Below, one piece after another: positions 56,755 through 64,000 of a stretch of 64,000 bases of DNA. The notes beneath the pieces are model-generated. The model was not told where the DNA came from and searched no databases. It saw only the letters and a program-made list of their open reading frames with translations. Source of the DNA: Novosphingobium sp. Chol11 (GTDB taxonomy: Bacteria > Pseudomonadota > Alphaproteobacteria > Sphingomonadales > Sphingomonadaceae); contig NZ_OBMU01000002.1 in the NCBI RefSeq assembly GCF_900218065.1, forward strand, positions 388,232-452,231. The letters run 5' to 3'. A program made the position numbers and the translations under genes. Position 1 is the stretch's first letter. Each line of letters begins with the position of its first letter.

Positions 56755-58773
56755 TCAGAAGAGGAACTTGATCCCGCCACGCAGGGTGCGCGGTTCGACG
56801 ACGCGGCTCAGCCGTCCTTCGACCGGCTCCGCATCGGCGGCGGGGATGTAGGATTCGTAATAATAGGCGATGTCCTTGTCCCGGCTGCCCAGGATATTGA
56901 GCAGTTCGGCATAGACTTGCACTCGCCTCCCCTTCCAGGCGGCGCGGGCATTGACGACAGTGCTGCCGGGATCGCGCACGCTATTGTCCTCGATCAGGGG
57001 AGAGGGCCCGAGATGGCGGACGCGGATGCTTGCTTCCCATGGGTCAAGGACGATGGCCGCCCCGGCGGACGCTGCGTTCCTGAAGGCGTTGGGGATATGA
57101 TCGCCGTTGGTGTAGCGGCTGTGGCTGGCGGTGTAATTGCCGTCGAAGGCAAGCCAGGGGAGTGGCCGCCAGAAGGCGACAAGCTCATAGCCATGGCGGC
57201 GGCTGGCTCCGCTGGGTTCGACCGCGTTGGAATCGCCGACGAAGCGCAACTCGCTGCCGACGTTCAGCCACCAATAGGTCGCGGTGAAGGTGAAGCCGGG
57301 AAGCTGAAGCCGGCCGCCCAGTTCCTTGCCGGTGCCGCGCACGAGCATGGGAACAGGCGTGTCCACATTGACCGCGCCGCGCGCGTCATTGGAATGGAAG
57401 CCCCGGCCCCAATTGGCATAGAGTTCGACCTGCGGGGTAATCGCCCATGCGGCCGACGCCTTGGGAGAGACGAGCGTGTCCGAGCCGCTGCCTTCACCCA
57501 ATGCGGCGGCGACGGCGTCCCGGCTGCGGACATCATAATGATAATAGTCGCCTCGCACCCCGCCGGTCACGCGCAGGCCGGGAAGGGGCGTGACGGTCGC
57601 TTCGCCATAAAGCGCGGCCGAGCCTTGGTTGACGCGATAGCGGCCAAGCGAGGAGAGGAAAGCGCGCCCTGCGGTTCGGTTGACGCCGACATTGCCGATC
57701 GCGTCATAACGGTTTTCCGTGCCGAGCTTCAGTTGCAGCGCGGGGTCGACATCCCAGCGCTTTTCGCCCGTGAAACCGAGGACCCAGCGGCGGTCGAATT
57801 GCTGTATCTGCGCGCTGGTGCCGTCGGGGTCGGTGTAGGTGGGGTTGGAGAACATCGTCCAGTCGTAGAACTGGGCGTACAGATTGGCGCGCCATGTCGG
57901 CTGAATGGTGGCGAGATTGCCGATAATGCGGGTGGTTTCACCGCGCGCGGACGGATCGGGCGAACAGAAGACATCGGGGCAGAGCGGCGTGCCGACGATG
58001 CGCTCGGGAATTTGCTCGGTCGGTCGCCATGTCGCGCGATAGGCGTGAAGCGTGGCGTCGATCTTTCCGGCCCCTGTGGGGAGCGTATATTTGGCGAAGC
58101 CCGCATAATGGCGCAGATGTTCAGGCTCCTGCCATGGCCCGTCATAGGCCTTGGCCTGCGCGACCAGGGTGAGATTGCCCGCGCCCGCCTTTACCGTGCC
58201 GCCCGACGCCAGCCTGCGCCAGCCGAAGGAGCCGCCCTCCGCCGCGACCCATGGGCGGTCATAGCCGTCGATCGTGGTCATATAGGCCGCGCCCGCAAGC
58301 GCGAAGTCGCCGCCATCGGCGCGATAGGGACCTTTGCGAAAATCCTCCCGCGCGATGATTTCGGGGATGAGCCCATTGAGGTCGAGATAGCCCTGGCCGT
58401 GGCCATGGCTGCGGAAATTCATCTGAACCCCGTCGATATAGGTGGTGAAGTCCGACCCATGGTCGAGGTTGAAGCCGCGCAGGAAATATTGATTGGCCTT
58501 GCCGCTGCCCGAATGCTGGGCCGCGACCATGCCCGGCACGGCTTCGAGCAGTTCGGCGACGCGCAGCAGCGGGCGGACGAGAAGGTCAGCGCCGCCGACG
58601 CTGCCTTCACTCGCCGCATGAGCGGTGCCGATCTTGTCCTCGCCCCGGCCGAAGACGATGATGGCGCTGGCATCTTCGCCCGCATCGGCCGCTTCGGCGG
58701 CAAAAGCTGGCAGGAGGAGGAGAGTGGCGGTCAGCGCCCAGGCGGCGCGGTGGAAATGATCGGGAAGTTTCAC
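56755..58773 (-). CDS. TonB-dependent receptor under cobalamin riboswitch control
   Basis: The 672-residue protein has an N-terminal signal-like segment (RAAWALTATLLLLPAFAAEA), a plug region (LEAVPGMVAAQHSGSGKANQYFLRGF), and a barrel ending in Phe (GGIKFLF). It is not closely BtuB-like by visible sequence, but a cobalamin riboswitch lies directly upstream, so uptake of cobalamin, a corrinoid or cobalt is the likely role. The GTG start at 58773 has GGAG eight bases before it. Confidence 0.87.
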   Translation of the reverse strand: MKLPDHFHRAAWALTATLLLLPAFAAEAADAGEDASAIIVFGRGEDKIGTAHAASEGSVGGADLLVRPLLRVAELLEAVPGMVAAQHSGSGKANQYFLRGFNLDHGSDFTTYIDGVQMNFRSHGHGQGYLDLNGLIPEIIAREDFRKGPYRADGGDFALAGAAYMTTIDGYDRPWVAAEGGSFGWRRLASGGTVKAGAGNLTLVAQAKAYDGPWQEPEHLRHYAGFAKYTLPTGAGKIDATLHAYRATWRPTEQIPERIVGTPLCPDVFCSPDPSARGETTRIIGNLATIQPTWRANLYAQFYDWTMFSNPTYTDPDGTSAQIQQFDRRWVLGFTGEKRWDVDPALQLKLGTENRYDAIGNVGVNRTAGRAFLSSLGRYRVNQGSAALYGEATVTPLPGLRVTGGVRGDYYHYDVRSRDAVAAALGEGSGSDTLVSPKASAAWAITPQVELYANWGRGFHSNDARGAVNVDTPVPMLVRGTGKELGGRLQLPGFTFTATYWWLNVGSELRFVGDSNAVEPSGASRRHGYELVAFWRPLPWLAFDGNYTASHSRYTNGDHIPNAFRNAASAGAAIVLDPWEASIRVRHLGPSPLIEDNSVRDPGSTVVNARAAWKGRRVQVYAELLNILGSRDKDIAYYYESYIPAADAEPVEGRLSRVVEPRTLRGGIKFLF

Positions 58774-58959
58774 ATCATGCACTCCGGGCGTCTGGCGACA
58801 TCCGGCAAGAGACCTGTCGTCAGGCGACGACCGGCGCACGCCGACGGCCGGACGCCCCCTAGGCGGCCGCCAGCGTCACCGAAGCGGCCTCTTGCCGCTC
58901 GTTCGTCGCTCAGACGGAGTTCACCGTGCCGCGGCCATCCCCTGGACCAAGGCAAGAGC

Positions 58960-59182
58960 GACCAGACGCTGGCAGGTATCCTGGCTCGCGGGTCATCGCT
59001 TGATGCACGGCCTTCCCAGGCCTCGCAGGATTTAGCGTCCGGCCCAGTGACTTGCCCCAACCTGCCTGTGAGGTGGGGCGATGTGCATCGCGCTCGCCGC
59101 TTACAGTTGCAGGGACAGCCCTGGCTTGGGGAGGCGGATGCCTCCTTCACCATGTTCCCTTTTAAGCCTCTTTCGAGGCACC
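58960..59182 (-). ncRNA. Cobalamin (B12) riboswitch
   Basis: In the minus strand the region reads GGTGCC...TTAAAAGGGAA, CTGCAACTGTAAGCGG, AAGTCACTGG, GGGAAGGC and the B12 box AGCCAGGATACCTGCC in order, which are the conserved blocks of cobalamin riboswitches. It lies in the leader of the receptor gene, about 190 bases before its start. The leader after it contains GACGCTGGC (58869-58877 plus-strand coordinates), complementary to the riboswitch 3' end. Confidence 0.92.
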
Positions 59183-59268
59183 GGCGCGATCATGCCCGGG
59201 GGGTTGCCCCGGGTGAGGGGGCGATAGCGGAGGTGGGGGTGTGGGGCAAGGGGGTGGTGGGGATTGCT

Positions 59269-59379
59269 CCCTCTCCCCTTTAGGGGAGAGGGGTGGGGAG
59301 AGGGGGCGACGGCTGAGCTTTGTGTTCCCCTCTCCCGCCTTCGCTTCGCTCGGCACCCTCTCCCCTGAAGGGGAGAGGG
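59269..59379. repeat. Pair of identical-arm hairpins
   Basis: Two 10-bp stems (CCCTCTCCCC with GGGGAGAGGG) occur at 59269-59292 (loop TTTA) and 59356-59379 (loop TGAA), 63 bases apart. This is a common intergenic repeat form in sphingomonads. They separate the riboswitch leader from the next gene and may also terminate transcription. Confidence 0.75.
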
Positions 59380-59407
59380 AATTGGGGGTGCTGGGCCTTC
59401 GCGCCAA

Positions 59408-59587
59408 TCAGTTCAGGGTCGTGCCGCGTTCTCGCTGGAGGCGGAGGGCCATGGCCTGGTAGCGGACGGCGCGTTCATTGTGGAGGGCGATGGTTGCCTG
59501 GTCGGCGCCGCGCAGGCGGGCTTCCCTGGCTTGCCGCGCTTCCTGGGCGGCGCAGGCGGAAAAATGTGACGCGTCATTGGGGCGCAT
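59408..59587 (-). CDS. 59-residue uncharacterised protein
   Basis: A short minus-strand frame starting at ATG 59587, with GAGAGGA nine bases before, encodes a helical protein with FSACAAQEARQAREARLRG and HNERAVRYQAMALRLQRE and ending GTTLN. It is Ala/Arg-rich and has no signal or known domain. The ribosome site and helical pattern support a real gene, but a function cannot be named. Confidence 0.5.
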   Translation of the reverse strand: MRPNDASHFSACAAQEARQAREARLRGADQATIALHNERAVRYQAMALRLQRERGTTLN

Positions 59588-59767
59588 GGCCCATATCCTC
59601 TCTCAAGTTTCTTATGGCTCGAACGATAACATCGGCCTGTTTCCCGCTGCCATTACGCAGGTTAACGCCGGAAAGCTTCTATTTTTTGACAGGAGCCTGG
59701 CGAATTTTCGCATAATGGAATTTTGGCTTTTCAGCGGATTGAGCGGGAGCCCGCCTGGCTTTTTCTA

Positions 59768-60661
59768 TCAACCGCCCCTGTTCCACGGCGCGTCGCGGAA
59801 GCTTTCGCGCAAGAATGCGATGAAGGTGTCCACGGCGGCAGGGCGGCCCGCCGCGCGGGGGTGGACGGCGTGGACGGCGAGGTCGGCGGGACCTTCCCAA
59901 GGTTCAAGGACGCGGACGAGGCGTCCGTCCGCGATCAGATCGCCCACGTCCCAGAGCGAGCGCAGGGCGATGCCGACGCCGGTCAGGGCGAGTTCGCGCA
60001 CGATTTCGCTGCTGTTGGTGCGGACATGGCTTTGGCCGTCCATCAGTTTGCGCGCGCGGCCGTTGACCAGCCGCCATGGCAGTTGGCCTTCGGCTGCGAG
60101 CAGGCGGTGACGGGAGAGATCGGCGATCTTTTCCGGCGTGCCGTGGGCGGCGAGATAGGCGGGGCTGGCGCAGAGGATGCGGCGGTTGGCGGCGAGATGA
60201 TGCCCCTCCAGATGGGCGGGAATGTCGCTGGTGATGCGGATCGCAAGGTCGATCCGTTCGGCGAGCAGGTCTTCATAGGCGTCGGACAGGTTGAGTTGGA
60301 GGTCGACGCGCGGATGCTGTTCCAGGAAGCGGCCGACATGGGGGGCGACATGGAGGCGGCCGAAGGAGGTGGGGGCGGAGATGCGCAGCGGGCCTGACGC
60401 GGTGCGGTGGCGATTGGTGACGCGGTCCTCCGCCTGGGCAATCGCGTCGAGGATGGCGACGAGATCGCGGTGAAGGCTGGCGCCCTCTTCCGTCAGGGCG
60501 AGGCGGCGCGTGGTGCGATGGATGAGGCGGACGCCGAGGCGAGCTTCGAGGCGAGAGAGGCGTTTCGACATCATCGCGGGCGAGATGTTGAGCATGCGGC
60601 CAGCGGCTGAGAGGCTGCCCGCGTCCACCGCGCGGGCGAAGAGAAGATAATCGGGGTCCAT
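59768..60661 (-). CDS. LysR-family transcriptional regulator
   Basis: The 297-residue protein has the LysR winged helix (AVDAGSLSAAGRMLNISPAMMSKRLSRLEARLGVRLIHR) at the N terminus and a substrate-binding domain (GPLRISAPTSFGRLHVAPHVGRFLEQHP). It is divergent from malate synthase G over a 111-bp gap that contains a CTAT-N11-ATAG site, so control of that gene is likely. Its co-inducer is not known. Confidence 0.92.
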   Translation of the reverse strand: MDPDYLLFARAVDAGSLSAAGRMLNISPAMMSKRLSRLEARLGVRLIHRTTRRLALTEEGASLHRDLVAILDAIAQAEDRVTNRHRTASGPLRISAPTSFGRLHVAPHVGRFLEQHPRVDLQLNLSDAYEDLLAERIDLAIRITSDIPAHLEGHHLAANRRILCASPAYLAAHGTPEKIADLSRHRLLAAEGQLPWRLVNGRARKLMDGQSHVRTNSSEIVRELALTGVGIALRSLWDVGDLIADGRLVRVLEPWEGPADLAVHAVHPRAAGRPAAVDTFIAFLRESFRDAPWNRGG

Positions 60662-60730
60662 CGATGATCTTTTCCTGTAAGGAACAGATGCTTTGAACCT
60701 TTATCGTCTAGTGCGATGATGGCGCCGGGT

Positions 60731-60749
60731 CTATAGATTTTGGCCATAG
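60731..60749. promoter_or_regulatory. LysR-type binding site, CTAT-N11-ATAG
   Basis: A perfect CTAT/ATAG inverted repeat with an 11-bp spacer fits the T-N11-A LysR box. It sits 23 bases upstream of the malate synthase start, close to where the promoter should be. Confidence 0.6.
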
Positions 60750-60772
60750 TTTTTCGTGATGGAGAGTTGCTC

Positions 60773-62869
60773 ATGGACGGCATGATCGAGAAATCGGGCC
60801 TGATGGTGGCCGCCGAACTGGCGCGCTTTATCGATGAAGATGTCCTGCCGGGGACGGGGATCGTGGCGGATGCGTTCTGGCGAGGCGCTGCTGCGATTTT
60901 CGCGCGGTTCGCGCCGCGCAATGCGGCGTTGCTGGAGAAGCGCGATGCTCTTCAGGCGCAGATCGATGCCTGGCATGGGGAGCATGCGGGGCGACCCTTC
61001 GATGCGGAGGCCTATCGGGCTTTCCTGACGGAGATCGGCTATCTGGTGGCGGAGCCTGCGCCCTTTTCCATTGGGTCGGGCCGGGTGGATGCGGAGCTTG
61101 CGAGCTTGGCGGGGCCGCAGCTGGTGGTGCCGATCCTGAATGCGCGCTTCCTGTTGAACGCGGCCAATGCGCGTTGGGGGAGCCTGTATGACGCGCTGTA
61201 TGGGACGGACGCGATCCCGGGCGTGGCGGCGGGCAAGGGCCATGATCCGGCGCGGGGCGCGCAGGTGATTGCCTGGGCCAAGGCGTTTCTGGACCGGGCG
61301 GTTCCGCTGACGGAGGGAAGCTGGGCGGAGTGGACCGGGGGCGAGCCGGTGTTGCGGGATGCTTCGCAACTCGCAGGACGGGCAGGGGATAATATCCTGC
61401 TGCGCAATCATGGGCTGCATATCGAACTGGTGATCGATGCGGGGCATCCGATCGGGCGGGATGACCCGGCGCACCTGGCCGATGTGGTGCTGGAGTCGGC
61501 TTTGTCGACCATCTGCGACCTGGAGGATTCGGTCGCGGCGGTCGATGCTGCGGACAAGGTGGCGGCCTATGCCAACTGGCTGGGGCTGATGAAAGGCGAC
61601 CTGGAGGAGAGCTTCGAGAAGAATGGCGCGATGATGACGCGGCGGCTGAATGGCGACCGGTCCTATGTTGCGCCTGATGGGAGTGGGTTCACGCTGCCGG
61701 GGCGGTCATTGCTGTTCGTGCGCAATGTCGGGCATTTGATGACGACGCCTGCGGTGCGGCTGGTGGATGGGGCGGAGGCTCCGGAAGGGATTTTGGATGG
61801 GATCGTCACCAGCCTGATCGCCTTGCACGACATTCGGCGCGGCGGGCGCTTCGTCAACAGCCGGGCGGGCAGCATCTATATCGTGAAGCCCAAGATGCAT
61901 GGGCCGGAGGAGGTCGCCTTCACCAATGATCTGTTCGATGCGATCGAGGATCTGCTGGGGCTGGAGCGGCATCAGTTGAAGGTCGGGGTGATGGATGAGG
62001 AGCGGCGGACTTCGGCCAACCTTGCCGCCTGCATCCATGCGGTGCGGGACCGGATCGTCTTCATCAACACCGGCTTCCTGGATCGCACGGGCGACGAGAT
62101 CCATACGTCGATGCGGGCGGGGCCGATGATCCGCAAGGGCGACATGAAGGGCGCGGCGTGGATCAAGGCCTATGAGGATCGCAATGTGCAGATCGGACTG
62201 GCTTGCGGGCTGTCGGGCCGGGCGCAGATCGGCAAGGGCATGTGGGCGGCTCCGGATCGGATGGCGGACATGCTGGACCAGAAGGTCGAGCATCCGATGA
62301 CAGGGGCGAATACGGCTTGGGTGCCTTCGCCGACTGCCGCGACCTTGCACGCTACGCATTATCATGCGGTCGATGTTTTTGCCCGGCAGGAGGAGCGGAA
62401 GGCGGAGGCGGTGGCTTCGCTCGATGCGCTGCTGACGATGCCGCTGGCGGCGGGGGTGAACTGGACGGCGCAGGATGTTCGGGACGAGCTGGACAATAAT
62501 GCGCAGGGGATACTGGGCTATGTCGTGCGCTGGGTGGACCAGGGCGTGGGGTGCTCCAAGGTGCCGGATATCCATGACGTGGGGCTGATGGAGGATCGGG
62601 CGACGTTGCGGATTTCTTCGCAGCATATCGCCAATTGGCTGCTGCATGGGGTGTGTTCGGCGGAGGAGGTGGACGCGGCGCTGCGGCGGATGGCGGCTAA
62701 GGTGGATGCGCAGAATGCGGGCGACCCGCTCTACCAGCCGATGAGCGGGCGGGAGGAGGAGAGCATCGCCTTCCAGGCGGCGCGGGCGCTGGTGTTCGAG
62801 GGGGTGGCGCAGCCTAATGGTTATACCGAGCCGCTGCTGCATGCCTATCGGGTCAGGGTGAAGGGCTAG
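60773..62869 (+). CDS. glcB: Malate synthase G
   Basis: The 698-residue protein fits malate synthase G in length and sequence ([65 protein letters not shown]). It condenses glyoxylate with acetyl-CoA to malate, the last step of the glyoxylate shunt. It allows growth on acetyl-CoA yielding substrates, which suits the catabolic genes in this window. ATG 60773 follows GGAGAG. It is divergent from a LysR regulator. Confidence 0.96.
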   Translation: MDGMIEKSGLMVAAELARFIDEDVLPGTGIVADAFWRGAAAIFARFAPRNAALLEKRDALQAQIDAWHGEHAGRPFDAEAYRAFLTEIGYLVAEPAPFSIGSGRVDAELASLAGPQLVVPILNARFLLNAANARWGSLYDALYGTDAIPGVAAGKGHDPARGAQVIAWAKAFLDRAVPLTEGSWAEWTGGEPVLRDASQLAGRAGDNILLRNHGLHIELVIDAGHPIGRDDPAHLADVVLESALSTICDLEDSVAAVDAADKVAAYANWLGLMKGDLEESFEKNGAMMTRRLNGDRSYVAPDGSGFTLPGRSLLFVRNVGHLMTTPAVRLVDGAEAPEGILDGIVTSLIALHDIRRGGRFVNSRAGSIYIVKPKMHGPEEVAFTNDLFDAIEDLLGLERHQLKVGVMDEERRTSANLAACIHAVRDRIVFINTGFLDRTGDEIHTSMRAGPMIRKGDMKGAAWIKAYEDRNVQIGLACGLSGRAQIGKGMWAAPDRMADMLDQKVEHPMTGANTAWVPSPTAATLHATHYHAVDVFARQEERKAEAVASLDALLTMPLAAGVNWTAQDVRDELDNNAQGILGYVVRWVDQGVGCSKVPDIHDVGLMEDRATLRISSQHIANWLLHGVCSAEEVDAALRRMAAKVDAQNAGDPLYQPMSGREEESIAFQAARALVFEGVAQPNGYTEPLLHAYRVRVKG

Positions 62870-62889
62870 GATGTTCGTTCTACTTCGCC

Positions 62890-62979
62890 GTCATGCTGAA
62901 CTTGTTTCAGCATCCATTTCTCCCCACGAGCGGAAGGCGTGTAGAGGCACAATGGATCCTGAAACGAGTTCAGGATGAC
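62890..62979. repeat. Paired dispersed repeats in inverted orientation
   Basis: A 28-bp unit at 62890-62917 (GTCATGCTGAAC...) and its imperfect reverse complement at 62952-62979 differ at about three or four positions. Each unit is itself a small palindrome. They lie in the gap between malate synthase and the chromate transporter, so they may form a terminator-like cruciform. Confidence 0.75.
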
Positions 62980-62997
62980 GGTTTTGGCTAGGGTCGC

Positions 62998-64000
62998 TTA
63001 CCCCAACAGGACATAGGCGGCGCCAGCTGCGGCTGAGCAGAGGAGGACGGGGAGGACTCCGGCCTTGAAGCGCAGGACAGCGATAAGGGCTGCGGCCGAG
63101 AGGGCCAGGGCTGGAAGGTTGATCGAGGCGAGGACGGGCACGTCGAGCGATCCGGTGGGCGTCGGCACGGCGTGGACCTTGGCGAAGAGGGTGTGGATCG
63201 CGAACCAGAGGGCTAGGTTCAGGATCACGCCCACTACCGCCGCGGTGATGGCGGTGAGGGCTGAGGACAGCGCGCGGTTGCCGCGCAGGCGTTCGATGAA
63301 GGGCGCGCCTGCGAAGATCCAGAGGAAGCAGGGAACGAAGGTCACCCAGGTGGTGAGGATCGCGCCCAGTGTGGCGGCGACGAGCGGCGGCAGCATCCCG
63401 GCGTCGCGAAAAGCGGCGAGGAAGCCGACGAACTGCGTCACCATGATCAGCGGGCCGGGCGTGGTTTCCGCCATGCCGAGACCGTCGAGCATCTCGCCGG
63501 GGCGGAGCCAGCCGAACGTGCCGACCGCTTCCTGCGCGACATAGGCGAGGACGGCGTAGGCGCCGCCGAAGGTGACGACCGCCATCTGGCTGAAGAAGCT
63601 GGCGATGCGGGCGAAGACATCGTTTGGGCCGAGCGCGAGGAAAAGGGCGAGGACGGGGGCAAGCCAGAGCACCAGGAGCACCGTGGAGATCTGGAGCGAC
63701 CAGCGCAGGTTCGGGCGGGCATGATCGGGAAGGGCTTCGCCGAGCGCGGTGTCGCGATCGTGGATGACGTTGCCGGACGCGGGACCATGGCCGCCGCCGC
63801 CCTTGAACTGGGCGATACCGCTGCGGCTGCCGAGATAGCCGATGAGGCCCGCGGCAAGGACGATCAGCGGGAAAGGCGCATCGAGGAAGAAGATGGCGAC
63901 GAAGGCGGCGGCGGCGATGCCGCGCATGACGTTGTTCTTGAGCGCGCGGGAGCCGACGCGGACGACCGCTTGCACCACGACGGCGAGGACGGCAGCCTTC
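62998..64000 (-). CDS. chrA: Chromate transporter (ChrA family), C-terminal part, 5' end beyond window
   Basis: The frame is open to the window edge and codes for the last 333 residues or so of a ChrA-type protein. It begins KAAVLAVVVQAVVRVGSRALKN and contains VVTFGGAYAVLAYVAQEAVG with GMAETTPGPLIMVTQFVGF, the conserved second-half motifs. Such proteins export chromate or move other anions across the inner membrane. It is tail-to-tail with the malate synthase gene across a repeat. Confidence 0.88.
   Translation of the reverse strand, partial: KAAVLAVVVQAVVRVGSRALKNNVMRGIAAAAFVAIFFLDAPFPLIVLAAGLIGYLGSRSGIAQFKGGGGHGPASGNVIHDRDTALGEALPDHARPNLRWSLQISTVLLVLWLAPVLALFLALGPNDVFARIASFFSQMAVVTFGGAYAVLAYVAQEAVGTFGWLRPGEMLDGLGMAETTPGPLIMVTQFVGFLAAFRDAGMLPPLVAATLGAILTTWVTFVPCFLWIFAGAPFIERLRGNRALSSALTAITAAVVGVILNLALWFAIHTLFAKVHAVPTPTGSLDVPVLASINLPALALSAAALIAVLRFKAGVLPVLLCSAAAGAAYVLLG

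Noticed and set aside
56704-59283. Very long plus-strand open frame (about 860 codons)
   Set aside because: It is antisense to the TonB-dependent receptor and riboswitch; its translation is Ala/Gly/Arg-rich without domain motifs, as expected for a shadow frame in GC-rich DNA.
61706-62842. Long minus-strand frame in malate synthase
   Set aside because: Antisense to well-conserved malate synthase G sequence; His/Arg/Pro-rich shadow product.

Overview
The window is GC-rich, gene-dense, Gram-negative chromosomal DNA, most probably from a sphingomonad (Sphingobium/Novosphingobium/Sphingomonas type alphaproteobacterium). This is an inference from the two TonB-dependent receptors, the dispersed palindromic repeats with GTCATCCTGAAC-like and CCCCGGA/TCCGGGG arms, the small uncharacterised proteins, and the mix of catabolic families (acyl-CoA enzymes, SDRs, SnoaL, nitronate monooxygenase, MaoC). 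I see no tRNA, rRNA, CRISPR array or transposase gene.

Layout. 1-5.9 kb: end of an IclR-type regulator, then a plus-strand run of Zn-alcohol dehydrogenase, HSL-type esterase, amidohydrolase, acyl-CoA ligase and SDR. 5.9-10.6 kb: alpha/beta hydrolase, IclR regulator, isochorismatase-like protein and a Baeyer-Villiger monooxygenase of the 4-hydroxyacetophenone monooxygenase type, closed by a strong hairpin. 10.6-17.2 kb: a minus-strand operon of acyl-CoA ligase, two paralogous putative Fe(II)/2-oxoglutarate oxygenases, SDR, epimerase-like protein and a tandem EthD-like protein. 17.4-24.8 kb: the divergent eight-gene operon (acyl-CoA dehydrogenase, APH-like kinase, nitronate monooxygenase, crotonase, SnoaL, SDR, beta-lactamase-like hydrolase, SDR). 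24.9-33 kb: PRC-barrel-like secreted protein, GPH-family transporter, and a minus-strand operon of TauD-like dioxygenase, Coq4-like protein, D-aminoacylase-like amidohydrolase and FAD-linked oxidase, divergent from a regulator made of two fused TetR units. 33.5-38.2 kb: MFS transporter, two TetR regulators, thiolase and a small unknown gene. 38.3-46.7 kb: hybrid histidine kinase, a second D-aminoacylase-like amidohydrolase, VOC protein, a second Coq4-like protein and a TonB-dependent receptor. 46.9-47.9 kb: HTH regulator coupled to a 54-residue ORF that carries a 31-bp palindrome.

48-56.2 kb is the most unusual part. A MaoC gene is followed by seven genes joined by six consecutive 4-base ATGA overlaps: an FdhF/YdeP-type molybdopterin oxidoreductase, a lipoprotein cytochrome c, caa3-type subunit II with a heme domain, subunit I, subunit III, a small membrane protein and a membrane-anchored cytochrome c. 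A CtaG copper-assembly gene lies convergent. Subunit I keeps all metal ligands and the cross-linked Tyr, but the usual D-channel Asp and K-channel Lys are Thr and Gln. The arrangement suggests a self-contained electron path from a molybdenum enzyme to oxygen, with a possibly non-pumping or weakly pumping oxidase.

56.3-64 kb: small protein, a TonB-dependent receptor under a cobalamin riboswitch, paired repeats, a 59-residue gene, a LysR regulator divergent from malate synthase G with a CTAT-N11-ATAG site between them, and the 3' part of a chromate transporter gene.

The catabolic genes supply a plausible route for a cyclic or aromatic ketone or terpenoid-like substrate: monooxygenation, ester hydrolysis, CoA ligation, beta-oxidation and thiolysis. 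The substrate cannot be read from sequence.
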